Assembly (NCBI GenBank): GCA_963836005.1
Contig: CAWIHS010000004.1
Location: 1 to 64,000 of the forward strand
DNA length: 64,000 bases
Direction: 5' to 3'
From: CAWIHS01 sp963836005
GTDB taxonomy: Bacteria > Pseudomonadota > Gammaproteobacteria > GRL18
Below, in pieces: positions 33,970-42,660 of the stretch. Every line of letters starts with the position of its first letter. Position 1 is the stretch's first letter. The translations under genes and the position numbers were made by a program. The notes beneath the pieces are model-generated. The model had not been told where the DNA came from and searched no databases. It saw only the letters and a program-made list of their open reading frames with translations.

Positions 33970-34881
33970 CTAGTCTGAGGTTAGTTTATCAAGCACATAA
34001 TTTACATATAAATCTGCGGCGTCGATGCCGCAGCCTTCCAACGCTCCCCGAAAACCGCCAAATGCAGAAACTTCAAACACCACCGGTCCATGCTCTGTCT
34101 CGGCGACATCAACAGTGGTAAAATCCATATTGAAAATGGCCTGGGCTTTATGCGCTATATTAATGATATTGGCATCAGGTTCAAAGCCGGCATAATGGCC
34201 GCCGCTATGAATCGTCGTGTTCCATGCACCTTGCTTGCCAACCCGGGCGTAGCTTCCCAGATAGTTTCCGCCCAGAAAGATCAGTCCCAGGTCCTGGCCT
34301 GGCAAATTGATCTTTTTCTGGATATACATCATGGGATTATCATGTTTGAAATCCTTGATGCGCTTTTTAATACTTTGTCTGTCTTTGCTGGTGTGAATGA
34401 TGCTCATGCCCCTGGCTTTGGTAGAAAACAGAGGCTTTAATACTGCACTTTCATAGTTCTTAATCGTTTCAAAAGCAACATCAACATCCTCAGTAATACA
34501 GGTCTCAGGCATAGGTACACCGGCATCAATTAAACTGATAGTGCAGCTCATGCGATTGACGAGTCTGAGAATATTATCTGCTCCACTGAATACCCTGACG
34601 CCTTTTTTTTCAGCAATGCGCAGTAATTCCAGACGGTTAATCGTATCAGGACTGTAGGTGCTGCTGATTTTCTTTATGATCAGGGCATCAAGCTGACACA
34701 AATCGAATCCCTGATAATTGAGTGTTTGTGTCGATGCCTCCAGAGCAACATGCTGCATGTCAATCACCAGTCGGAAACCGGTTTTTGCTGCCACGGTGTC
34801 TGCCAGTTTTTCAGTCGACCATTTGCCCGGCAGACCGATGACACCAATTCTGATGCCGGTGGTGTTTAAATTAGCCAACAA
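33970..34881 (-). CDS. ATP-grasp enzyme of the GAK system
   Basis: 303 residues of RimK-like ATP-grasp fold: ALIIKKISSTYSPDTINRL near residue 65, a KPLFSTKARGMSII nucleotide loop, QKKINLPGQDLGLIFLGG, and the metal site VFEVSAFGGFRG at the end. These enzymes ligate a carboxylate to an amine through an acylphosphate, but the substrate here is unknown. Translation seems to begin at TTG 34881, since AAGGAG lies six bases upstream, inside the end of the preceding gene; the two overlap by 11 bp. Confidence 0.82.
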   Translation of the reverse strand: MLANLNTTGIRIGVIGLPGKWSTEKLADTVAAKTGFRLVIDMQHVALEASTQTLNYQGFDLCQLDALIIKKISSTYSPDTINRLELLRIAEKKGVRVFSGADNILRLVNRMSCTISLIDAGVPMPETCITEDVDVAFETIKNYESAVLKPLFSTKARGMSIIHTSKDRQSIKKRIKDFKHDNPMMYIQKKINLPGQDLGLIFLGGNYLGSYARVGKQGAWNTTIHSGGHYAGFEPDANIINIAHKAQAIFNMDFTTVDVAETEHGPVVFEVSAFGGFRGALEGCGIDAADLYVNYVLDKLTSD

Positions 34882-36499
34882 AAATCTCCTTCATAGGAAT
34901 TTTAAATGTAGAAATGGAATGTTTATCCAGAGCAATGATCTGCTCCAGCAGAAAACGTGCGCGCAGCATCATTTGCCGAGCCAGGGTTTTGTCCAGTATA
35001 AAACGGGTCGACGTGGCAAATGAACGAGCCAGTCCCAGAGCCAGTCTTATTTCAAAGGTCTTGTCATTGGATTGCCGGGCAAATTTTGCAACATTGTTAT
35101 AAAAAATATAAATAACCTCATTAATGCGTTGTCTCAATTTGCTATCCAGGCTTTGTAAGCGGTAATTGGAAACCATAAATACGGACACATCCTGAACATA
35201 GTCCATGTATCGGGAACGGTGTAAATCGATGAAGTTTATGCGCGCTTCTGTCGGGTCATAGATAATATTATCAATATTAAAATCTCCGTGAATAAAAACT
35301 GAAAAGGGCGCTTTGTATTTTTTTTCAAATTGCTGGGCCTGTTTTATCAGCTCATCAAATGACTGAACATAATAGCCGCAGATGTTTTTATGACGAGTTT
35401 TAAATTGTGGATGAATGGCGTAGATGTCTTCCAGACGATGATTCAGTTGCTCCAGATACTGAGCGTTGACTTTGTCATTGATTCGAGTTTCACTCCAGAC
35501 AGAATTCAGTGTCTTAGCCAATTGCTTGAGTGTTTTTTTTAACAGCTCAGGCGACTCATATAAGAGGATTTGTTCAAAGGTAAATCCGGCTAAATGCTCG
35601 ATCAGCAACGAGGCCGATTTACCGCGTTTCTTATAGGAAAGGATTTTTGGCGCAAGGCCAGGATAGATTTTGTGCCAGTTTTTAACAACAGCCCGTTCTT
35701 CATTGAGTTTGCGCCTGGCGCCATCTTTAAAAATAGCCAGTTGCGGAGAGACTCCATCATTCACGGTTAAGGCAGAAATAGCGCTCCCGGAGCGGGTTTC
35801 TGCTACCTGCTGAATTTCGAGTGGCAGTATTTGTTCACCGTCTGAAAATTTTTCCACCGTAGCAAGCATGGATTGATAACGTTCGATATCAATGGAGTAC
35901 CCCAGATTTCTGGAGAGGATTGCTTCACTGATTTTGAGCAGGGCATCACCCATCTGTTCAACAGAACAGGTCACAAACAGTGCAGTGATAATATCCTGAT
36001 TACGTTTACGACCTTTGAGACGGTTGCTGTATATTTCAATCTGATCATCACAGGCCTGGTTAACCTGTTCACTGATATGCTGAATATCCAGTGCTATTGT
36101 AGTATCACTTTCTTCCAATGCTTTTTCAATCAAGCCGATAGCCTGGTTGACTGATTCAAGTGTGACGGTAAACGGTTTGTAATTGACCTTGTTTTTATTT
36201 AAGCGGGTGATTTGTTGGACACATTCTCTGCAGCGAATAGAAATAATATCCAATTGAGTTGCAATCGATTCGTAAGCCCTTAATAATATGACATCAGCCT
36301 GTTTGTCATTGGCAATATGATTAATAAAACTGTTGTGAATGCGATTTTTCAGGTTGTAGGTATAACCACTGCGATCCAGTATCCCCTGTGCCATACCCGG
36401 TGACAAGGTGACAAAAAAGGCCTGCAAATTAGAGATCTGCGATTCCAGCTCTCTGATGAGAAAATGCAAATTGTTGCTAATCCCTTTGGGTTTACGCAT
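34871..36499 (-). CDS. PhoU-like helical domain fused to an APH-type phosphotransferase
   Basis: 542 residues. Residues ~1-215 are all-helical with PhoU-like spacing, including ALDIQHISEQVNQACDDQ and VEQMGDALLKISEAIL. Residues ~230-540 are an aminoglycoside/choline-kinase fold: ISALTVNDGVSP and LAIFKDGARRKLNEE near the nucleotide site, LLIEHLAGFTFEQIL as hinge, catalytic IHGDFNIDNIIYD (HGD-x4-N) and metal-binding NFIDLHRSRYMD. All catalytic residues of the kinase appear present. It is the first gene of the three-gene minus-strand unit and is divergent from the CofD-like gene. Substrate unknown. Confidence 0.78.
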   Translation of the reverse strand: MRKPKGISNNLHFLIRELESQISNLQAFFVTLSPGMAQGILDRSGYTYNLKNRIHNSFINHIANDKQADVILLRAYESIATQLDIISIRCRECVQQITRLNKNKVNYKPFTVTLESVNQAIGLIEKALEESDTTIALDIQHISEQVNQACDDQIEIYSNRLKGRKRNQDIITALFVTCSVEQMGDALLKISEAILSRNLGYSIDIERYQSMLATVEKFSDGEQILPLEIQQVAETRSGSAISALTVNDGVSPQLAIFKDGARRKLNEERAVVKNWHKIYPGLAPKILSYKKRGKSASLLIEHLAGFTFEQILLYESPELLKKTLKQLAKTLNSVWSETRINDKVNAQYLEQLNHRLEDIYAIHPQFKTRHKNICGYYVQSFDELIKQAQQFEKKYKAPFSVFIHGDFNIDNIIYDPTEARINFIDLHRSRYMDYVQDVSVFMVSNYRLQSLDSKLRQRINEVIYIFYNNVAKFARQSNDKTFEIRLALGLARSFATSTRFILDKTLARQMMLRARFLLEQIIALDKHSISTFKIPMKEIFVG

Positions 36500-36666
36500 A
36501 AGAACTTAGATTACTGGTATTCAAAGTTAGTTTAAAAACCTGGTGCACAATTATTGAGTATGAAAGACTAAGTGTGCTAGATACATTCTAGCCTAGAAAC
36601 GTTGTTAATAAAAAGCAATTTCAACGGGTCTCTGTAAAATACAGTCATAAGCATTATAATAAAACC

Positions 36667-37857
36667 ATGTCGGCTATAAAAATAAACAGAAGTGTAAAAA
36701 TTCCAGATGCAGTCAGGATTAATCGTTATCGACGCACTCCTGATCTGGGACCGAATATGCTGTTTTTCTGCGGGGGTTCGGCACTGACCGAGATCACCAA
36801 GGAACTTAAACAATTTACCTATAATTCTACCCACCTGATACCTGGTTCTGATTCCGGCGGCAGTTCGGCAAAATTACGCAGGGCTTTTTCCATGCCGGCT
36901 ATTGGTGATTTAAGAAGTCGCCTGATGTCACTGGCGGATGAATCCGTTATGGGACAGCCAGATGTTTACCGGCTGTTCAATCATCGGCTGTCCAAAGACC
37001 TGTCCAATGCCAGGCTCAATAAAGAGCTGGAATCAATGATATCGGGCAGGCATCCACTGATCGAAAACATTTCTAATCCAATGAGACGTCTGATCCGTCA
37101 TCAGCTGGGCTTTTTTCATCGCGCTATGAATAAGGATTTTGATTTACGCGGTGCCAGTATTGGTAATCTTATTCTGGCCGGTGGTTATCTCAACCAGCAC
37201 CGTCAGCTTGACTCGATTATTTTTCTGTTTTCAAAACTGGTTGATGTCAGGGGAGTGGTACAGCCAGTAGTCAACGATAATCTGCATCTGGCCGCGCAAT
37301 TGGCGGACAACACTTATGTCGTCGGCCAACATCGTTTAACGGGAAAGGAAGTCAAGCCTCTGACGATACCGATAAAACGTCTTGAGTTTTCCAGCCATCC
37401 CAATAAACGCGTGCCGATAAGAGCCAACATCCGCAAAACCACGCGTAAATTAATCAGTAATGCCGAACTGATCTGTTATCCTCCGGGGAGTTTTTATTCC
37501 AGCCTTATCGCTAATTTGTTGCCCGGAGGTGTAGCTGCAGCCATTGCAGAAAATAAATGCGCTAAAGTTTTTGTGCCTAATCTGGGGCAGGATCCTGAAC
37601 AGATAGGTATGAGTCTGGATAATACTATTGTCACCTTATTGAAGTATCTACATGCCGGCGCATCTGACTGTGAAGATAAGGACTTTTTGAATTTCATACT
37701 TTATGACAGTAAACGCGGGCATTATGCTTCTGCCTTATCTCTTGGTTTAATGAAAGAGCTGGGTATCAGCATCATTGATACCAGGCTGATCAGTCGTAAG
37801 AGCGCACCTTATTACGATCCTGAATTATTAGTGGCTGCATTGCTTTCGCTTACATGA
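36667..37857 (+). CDS. CofD-like protein (GAK system)
   Basis: 396 residues of the CofD/YvcK fold. The nucleotide-binding start is FFCGGSALTEITKEL, then HLIPGSDSGGSSAKLRR, and AIGDLRSRLMSLAD, all typical of CofD-like proteins; later LICYPPGSFYSSLIANLLPGG also fits. CofD transfers phospholactyl groups in F420 synthesis, while YvcK binds UDP-sugars; the GAK member has no assigned reaction. Starts at ATG 36667, divergent from the PhoU/APH gene with 167 bp between them. Confidence 0.83.
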   Translation: MSAIKINRSVKIPDAVRINRYRRTPDLGPNMLFFCGGSALTEITKELKQFTYNSTHLIPGSDSGGSSAKLRRAFSMPAIGDLRSRLMSLADESVMGQPDVYRLFNHRLSKDLSNARLNKELESMISGRHPLIENISNPMRRLIRHQLGFFHRAMNKDFDLRGASIGNLILAGGYLNQHRQLDSIIFLFSKLVDVRGVVQPVVNDNLHLAAQLADNTYVVGQHRLTGKEVKPLTIPIKRLEFSSHPNKRVPIRANIRKTTRKLISNAELICYPPGSFYSSLIANLLPGGVAAAIAENKCAKVFVPNLGQDPEQIGMSLDNTIVTLLKYLHAGASDCEDKDFLNFILYDSKRGHYASALSLGLMKELGISIIDTRLISRKSAPYYDPELLVAALLSLT

Positions 37858-37943
37858 ATTGTGAATATTCTCGTGTTGTCATACTACTGACATATTTCTT
37901 GTATAATAATCCACTAAATTATTAACTATAGTGGAAAGCAAAA

Positions 37944-38114
37944 ATGTTATTAAGAAAGTCTGCAATATCAGTGTTAGCAAGCACCTTAATCGTACTGAGC
38001 AATGTGAGTGCTGCTGAAGCCAGAGATCAAATACAAATTGTGGGCTCATCAACCGTTTATCCTTTTTCCAGCGCAGTGGCTGAAGAGTTTGGTGCAACCA
38101 CCAGCTACGGGTGA
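37944..38114 (+). pseudogene. Truncated phosphate-binding protein (pstS remnant)
   Basis: A 56-codon frame with a good start (ATG 37944 after GGAAAG) encodes a signal peptide (SAISVLASTLIVLSNVSAAEA) and then QIVGSSTVYPFSSAVAEEFG, the first strand and phosphate loop of PstS proteins, before a TGA at 38112. A functional PstS is ~300 residues, so this is a fragment; the region between it and the phoU remnant shows no more PstS sequence. Confidence 0.78.
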
Positions 38115-38188
38115 GTTCAAAATGTTCTGGAAAGTCTTGAAGATTCAGTGTATTAGACGCTCGCAGTAGGTTTAACTGATTTTTTTAG

Positions 38189-38901
38189 GTTGAAGTATTA
38201 TCCAAACAGGAAGCGCATGCCAGATGCAGTGCCATTGATAATAACGTAGTCTTTCTGCTAGCATTGTATGGCATGGAAGCTAAAGATTTACGTTTAATGG
38301 TTGCCTATCTTAAAATCAGCAATGAATTAGAAAGAATTTTTACTCGTTCGCGAACATTTATTCGTGATTTTCCAAGTGCGATTGCTGATATTGATAAGGA
38401 TTTTATCCTCGAATATGCAGTCCCGCTGCAAAAAACCAGCGTGATTACATTACAAAATGATCTTGCAATGAGCAACGCTGATGACCCAATAGAAATTGAA
38501 AACCCATTCAAAAATACTATTATTGAAGAAAGCAATAATGATGGTAACTACTCAGCGTATTTTAGATTTATACGTAAGTTCTTGATATCAGGTGTTTGCG
38601 TAAGGCAGATAATTGCTCCTGTATAATCTGCATTCCCTACATGACCACCATGGATGTGGGTCAGCAAATTCCTGGTGTCAAGGACGTTTTCAAAATTACG
38701 CTGAATAGTTACTAATGATGATTTATATAAAATTGCTGAGAAAAACATTTTGAAAAAAATTGAAAGGGATCTTGACCTGGCCAAGGAATATAACAAATAT
38801 TACTCTGCCTTAGACGTGTTGAAAAAATAGCTGATCGAGCATTAAGTATTGCCTTCCTGCTGCGTTTCGCCAAAATTGGTGGAGAAATTGAATCGGTATA
38901 A
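38189..38901 (+). pseudogene. phoU-like pseudogene split by a MITE
   Basis: PhoU-type sequence is readable from 38189 (EVLSKQEAHAR, then LYGMEAKDLRLMVAYLKISN with ELERI). At 38544 it is cut by a MITE; joining the flanks over one TAATGATG copy restores the frame (NNDDLYKIAEKNILKK). It then hits TAG at 38828-38830 after an A run; adding one A continues as IADRALSIAFLLRFAKIGGE to TAA 38899-38901, the normal PhoU ending. So three lesions: missing N-terminus, insertion, and a 1-base frameshift. It sits directly after the pstS fragment and marks a dead second pst cluster. Confidence 0.82.
38544..38712. mobile_element. MITE-like element, family I copy E, inside phoU pseudogene
   Basis: 169 bp, ends GTAACTACTCAGCG and CGCTGAATAGTTAC, with a perfect 8-bp duplication TAATGATG (38536-38543 and 38713-38720). 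It is the shortest copy: an internal deletion joins the CCACCATGG cassette directly to the AGCAAATTCCTGG block. It is the only copy in this window seen inside a gene. Confidence 0.92.
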
Positions 38902-39006
38902 TTTTAACTTGTAGCTGAAAAAATCTAATTCTACCTCCTTACAGAGCTTTCCCTTCAGATGTGCACACTGGTTTGTTGCTGTCATGAATCCATGGCTGCA
39001 TAATTT

Positions 39007-39157
39007 CTAAATAAGTGTTCCTAAAAGGTGTCCATTTAGCACAGGACCCTGCAATACCTCATTTCGTGATTTGATGCTAATATGAGCGAAATGAGGTATT
39101 GCAGGGTCTTGTGCGAGGCTTTAATAGTATGGACACTGTTTGCGAACAACTATTTAG
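39007..39157. mobile_element. Family II palindromic MITE, copy 2
   Basis: 151 bp with ends CTAAATAAGTGTTC and GAACAACTATTTAG. The middle is a perfect 22-bp inverted repeat (39045-39066 with 39087-39108) around a 20-base loop, so the transcript could fold into one long hairpin. Copies at 9.3 and 56.4 kb are more diverged. It lies between the phoU pseudogene and the RHH operon. Confidence 0.78.
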
Positions 39158-39286
39158 CTTACAACAATTCTTACTGCAAATAAGCGATGATTTGTTGGCT
39201 TGTGTGTGTTATATTCACTTCAATGACGTCATTACGTCATTAGTTTGGCTTGCTGTTTTGTTAAGGATTTCAAAGAGCGGACATCA

Positions 39287-39436
39287 ATGAAGAATAATAG
39301 TGATAAGAAAATCAAAAACACTTCTTTACGCCTGGAAAGTCGGGTTTTGAAAGCGTTGAAAATGAAAGCGCTGGAAGAAGATTCCAGTATTCAGAAAATT
39401 ATGGAAAGGTTAATCAAGGATTATCTAAAAAAATGA
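39287..39436 (+). CDS. Small ribbon-helix-helix protein
   Basis: 49 residues, ATG 39287. A basic head (MKNNSDKKIKN) is followed by the strand TSLRLESRVLKALK and helices MKALEEDSSIQKIMERLI, the CopG/Arc ribbon-helix-helix pattern. Such proteins bind DNA as dimers and are typical partners of ParA ATPases (as ParG is of ParF). Its stop overlaps the CHAD start (ATGA at 39433-39436), making it the first gene of a five-gene overlapping operon with a ParA homologue two genes downstream. Confidence 0.72.
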   Translation: MKNNSDKKIKNTSLRLESRVLKALKMKALEEDSSIQKIMERLIKDYLKK

Positions 39437-41004
39437 AAGATTCTAAAATAGTCTCCTTGCGTTATATTCTCTCTGAGAAAATAACCAGAAAACAAATGCT
39501 CGACACTTTTAAAGCGTGTTTTAGTGTAACATCAACTGACAGCAGCAGCGAAAAAGTAGACCTGGTTGACAGTTTTGAATGGGGTCTGTATGAAAATAAT
39601 TTACTTGCATTCCGTGATGAGAACAATGATCTAAAAATCTGGTATGCAGATGAATTATTCGCTGCGGATCAGGCCATCGAGATTCCATGTATTAATCCAC
39701 AGGCCAGCTTCTGGTGGGATTTTCAGGCCATTCCGGAAAGAACCTTGCTGGAGAAAACGCTTGCTTTGCGTGCGTTGATTAAAATGGCTGAAGGGGTGTT
39801 AAAAATTGAGCATTTTAACTTGCAGGACAGCCATGGTAAAACGGTCGTATTTTTACAGCTTGTTTCTTTTTACCGGACGCCATCAGCGCGTGTTCCGCTG
39901 TTACGCCAGATTAAACTGACTCCGCTTACTGGATATCAGGAACAATACCATCAGGCACTGGATCTGGTAACGGAACTGGGTGGTTTTAAGCCCAGCCTGA
40001 ATCCTGTTGATTCTTTGCTGGGTGCTATAGGTGTTATCCCCGTACCCTATAGCGTGAAACCAGATCTAATGATAGAACCTTCCATGTCTTCTCGTGAAGT
40101 GGCCAATTCACTCATTGCACAAATGATTGAAAAGCAGCGTCTTACTGAACAGGGATTGATTGAAGATATAGACACTGAGTTTCTGCATCATTTCAGAGTT
40201 GCTATCCGCATGACGCGGGCAGCTATCGCGCAGCTGAAAGAAGTCTATCCTGAGCAGGACGTTGTCATGTTGAAAGAACGTTTTGCCAGGTTAGGCCGGG
40301 AAACCAACCATCTACGTGATCTGGATGTCTTTATTCTGGATAAATCCCGTTATTTAAATCTTTTGCCTGCTTCCTTAGCCGATGGGTTGCTGCCCATGTT
40401 TGCAGATTTTGAAAGCGATCGGGTTGATGAGATTAAGCGTATCGCCAAATGGTTGTCAAGTGAGGCTTATAAAAATGAGATGGAGGAATTAGAGGGGTTA
40501 TTTGCCAGGGGTTATCCTGCTTGTGAAACACCCTGGAGTGAAAAGCCTGCCATCGAATTGGCGGTCAGCAAAATAATGAAACGTTATAAAAAAATACAAA
40601 AAGCCGCATTAACAATAACTCACGATACACCGGATAGAGACATCCACAGTATCCGGATTGACTGTAAAAAACTGCGCTATCTGCTGTATTTCTTTGGCAG
40701 TCTGTTTGATAAAAAACAACTTAAACAGGCAGGTAAACAGCTGAAACGTTTGCAGGATCGTTTAGGGATCTTTAATGACCTGACTGTTCAGGAACATTAT
40801 CTTGAAACGTATCTGGATGCAATTGAACACAAGCAAAAGAAAGATATTTATTTGATTGCGTCGCTGGGTGGTTTGATTGCAATACTATACAAGATGAAAC
40901 TTATTGAACGAGAAAACAGTATCAATGAACTGCATGTGTTTTCCAGCAAAGAAAACCGGCAGCTGTTTTCTTCTGCATTTGCGCTAAAAGGGCCTGAGCA
41001 ATGA
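39433..41004 (+). CDS. CHAD domain protein with degenerate CYTH-like head
   Basis: 523 residues. Residues ~1-215 have strand-helix order like a CYTH domain but lack the E-x-E-x-K start, so it is probably catalytically dead. Residues ~230-500 are a CHAD domain: LHHFRVAIRMTRAAIAQL, RDLDVFILD, HSIRIDCKKLRYLLYFFGSLF and LQDRLGIFNDLTVQ, with the conserved His and basic residues that bind polyphosphate in studied CHAD proteins. CHAD proteins are known to locate to polyphosphate granules. It overlaps the RHH gene by 4 bp and the ParA gene by 4 bp. Confidence 0.87.
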   Translation: MKDSKIVSLRYILSEKITRKQMLDTFKACFSVTSTDSSSEKVDLVDSFEWGLYENNLLAFRDENNDLKIWYADELFAADQAIEIPCINPQASFWWDFQAIPERTLLEKTLALRALIKMAEGVLKIEHFNLQDSHGKTVVFLQLVSFYRTPSARVPLLRQIKLTPLTGYQEQYHQALDLVTELGGFKPSLNPVDSLLGAIGVIPVPYSVKPDLMIEPSMSSREVANSLIAQMIEKQRLTEQGLIEDIDTEFLHHFRVAIRMTRAAIAQLKEVYPEQDVVMLKERFARLGRETNHLRDLDVFILDKSRYLNLLPASLADGLLPMFADFESDRVDEIKRIAKWLSSEAYKNEMEELEGLFARGYPACETPWSEKPAIELAVSKIMKRYKKIQKAALTITHDTPDRDIHSIRIDCKKLRYLLYFFGSLFDKKQLKQAGKQLKRLQDRLGIFNDLTVQEHYLETYLDAIEHKQKKDIYLIASLGGLIAILYKMKLIERENSINELHVFSSKENRQLFSSAFALKGPEQ

Positions 41005-41750
41005 AAATCATAGCATCTTATAGTATCAAGGGCGGAGTTGGTAAAACAGCGGCTTCGGTCAATCTTGCCTATGCTGCCGCCAGGGCCGGCAATGAAACCC
41101 TGCTGATTGATCTGGACCCGCAGGGTGCATCATCTTTTTATTTCAGAATGGGTTGCAGTAAAAAAGACAAGGACAAATACTTTTTTTCAAAAAAAAATCG
41201 CTTGCTGCGTCATGTCAAAGGCTCTAATTATAAAAGGCTGGATATCCTCCCGGCTAACCTGTCGTTTCGAAATTTTGACATTATGCTAAATAGCATGCAG
41301 AAATCGAAACAACGCCTGAAAGAGATATTGCGGCCTTTAAAAGGTGAATATGATTTGATTATTCTTGATTGTCCGCCCAACCTTACTTTACTGGCCGAAA
41401 ATATTTTTAATGCGGTAGATATCATTGTCGTACCCGTCATACCTACAACATTATCTGAACGCACTTACGAACAATTACTAAATTTTTTTGCTACCAAGGG
41501 ATATAAACAGTCGAAATTGTATCCTTTCTTTTCCATGGCGCAAAGCCAAAATAAATTGCATGTGGAGACGATAAAAAAAATGCTGCAAAATTATCCACGT
41601 TTTATGAAAAGTATTATTCGATTTTCAACAGAAATTGAAAGAATGGGCGTTCACCGAGAGCCGGTTCTGGCTTATGCTTCGAAAAAAAGTCCGGTCCAGA
41701 CTTATCATTTACTGTTTAATGAAATTGTTGCTGCACTGGGTAAAAAATGA
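41001..41750 (+). CDS. ParA/MinD-type partition ATPase
   Basis: 249 residues. The deviant Walker A loop SIKGGVGKTAASVNLAYAAA carries the signature lysine of ParA-type ATPases; LIDLDPQGAS is the A' motif and LIILDCPPNL the Walker B region. The short N-terminus without an HTH suggests the small ParF/MinD-like class, which uses a separate partner. There is no replicon or parS-like repeat nearby, so chromosome or plasmid partition is unlikely; with CHAD upstream, positioning of polyphosphate granules is a reasonable hypothesis. Overlaps both neighbours by 4 bp. Confidence 0.87.
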   Translation: MKIIASYSIKGGVGKTAASVNLAYAAARAGNETLLIDLDPQGASSFYFRMGCSKKDKDKYFFSKKNRLLRHVKGSNYKRLDILPANLSFRNFDIMLNSMQKSKQRLKEILRPLKGEYDLIILDCPPNLTLLAENIFNAVDIIVVPVIPTTLSERTYEQLLNFFATKGYKQSKLYPFFSMAQSQNKLHVETIKKMLQNYPRFMKSIIRFSTEIERMGVHREPVLAYASKKSPVQTYHLLFNEIVAALGKK

Positions 41751-42235
41751 AAAATATCGAAATAGAAAGAAAATTCCTGCTGGAGAGTTTACCTGAGCAT
41801 TTGCAACAGCAATCACATGAAATGATTCGCCAGGGTTATATCACTATAGATAACCATACTGAGGTCAGAGTTCGGGCAAAAGGTGATGTGTATTTTTTGA
41901 CGGTAAAACAGGGGAGTGGTTTAAGCAGGACGGAAGTAGAGATAGATATTACTGCTCTCCAGTTCTCTGCCCTTTGGGAACTTACCGTAAATAAAAGAGT
42001 AGAGAAAAACAGGTATCTTCTAAAGGATTCCGGTACTTTGATAGAAATTGATATCTACTGCGATGGGCTAGCTCCTCTTAAGGTGGCAGAAGTGGAGTTT
42101 AACAGTATTGAAGCAAGCCGTGCTTTTAAAGTCCCGGCATTTTTTGGTTTGGAAGTCACGGATGACAAGGCCTATAAAAATGCCGCACTTGCTGTTTATG
42201 GTATTCCTGATTCATATATAAAAGATTTAACATGA
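41747..42235 (+). CDS. CYTH domain triphosphatase
   Basis: 162 residues, a complete single CYTH domain. The tunnel motif E-x-E-x-K is at the start (IEIERKFLL), followed by basic strands VRVRAKGDVYFLTVKQ and acidic strands TEVEIDIT, IEIDIYCDG and VAEVEFNS. Bacterial stand-alone members hydrolyse inorganic triphosphate, some also longer chains. It overlaps ParA and Nudix genes by 4 bp each. Likely active; which chain length it prefers is not readable. Confidence 0.87.
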   Translation: MKNIEIERKFLLESLPEHLQQQSHEMIRQGYITIDNHTEVRVRAKGDVYFLTVKQGSGLSRTEVEIDITALQFSALWELTVNKRVEKNRYLLKDSGTLIEIDIYCDGLAPLKVAEVEFNSIEASRAFKVPAFFGLEVTDDKAYKNAALAVYGIPDSYIKDLT

Positions 42236-42660
42236 CTAAGCTTGAACTTGGCGCCTTTCCTTATATGATAAGAAAAGGAAAACTGATGGTTATGATCATA
42301 ACCAATTGTTCCGGTAACAAATGGATACTGCCAAAAGGTCAACCAGAATTAGATCTGCGAAATTCACAGGTTGCACTCCTGGAAGCATTCGAAGAAGCCG
42401 GGGTAACCGGTAATCTGGTTTTATCCATCAAACATATGGATTTTAAACGCAAAAGTGGCGATATCCTGAGAATTTATCCTCTGGCCATACGTAAGATATT
42501 GTGTAAATGGCCAGAAAAAAAAATCAGAAAAAGAAAACTGGTTTCAGTCAAGCAAGCTCTGTCACTGGTCACCCGTAAGGAACATATCAATGCGCTTGAA
42601 TATTTTTCCCGGCCAGAAAATTTTAAAAAACTGGCTAAAGAAAAGTTTAACAGACTGTAA
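42232..42660 (+). CDS. Nudix hydrolase (diphosphoinositol/polyphosphate phosphohydrolase-like)
   Basis: 142 residues. The Nudix region reads WILPKGQPELDLRN then VALLEAFEEAGVTG; the catalytic EExG is intact, while the Arg of the usual REUXEE is Leu. WILPKG is typical of the DIPP group, members of which cleave polyphosphate, so a role in polyphosphate turnover fits its operon. It is the last gene of the RHH-CHAD-ParA-CYTH unit, sharing ATGA with the CYTH gene. Confidence 0.85.
   Translation: MTKLELGAFPYMIRKGKLMVMIITNCSGNKWILPKGQPELDLRNSQVALLEAFEEAGVTGNLVLSIKHMDFKRKSGDILRIYPLAIRKILCKWPEKKIRKRKLVSVKQALSLVTRKEHINALEYFSRPENFKKLAKEKFNRL

Noticed and set aside
38264..38626. 120-codon frame running from phoU into the MITE
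   Set aside because: The end is encoded by the inserted element; removing it restores PhoU sequence, so it is a pseudogene part.
39099..39290. 63-codon frame before the RHH gene
   Set aside because: It begins within the family II MITE and has no ribosome site; the RHH gene begins in another frame at 39287.
41001..41750. ParA homologue as part of a plasmid or integrated replicon
   Set aside because: No replication gene, ParB, parS-like repeats, integrase or attachment sites nearby; context is phosphate metabolism.
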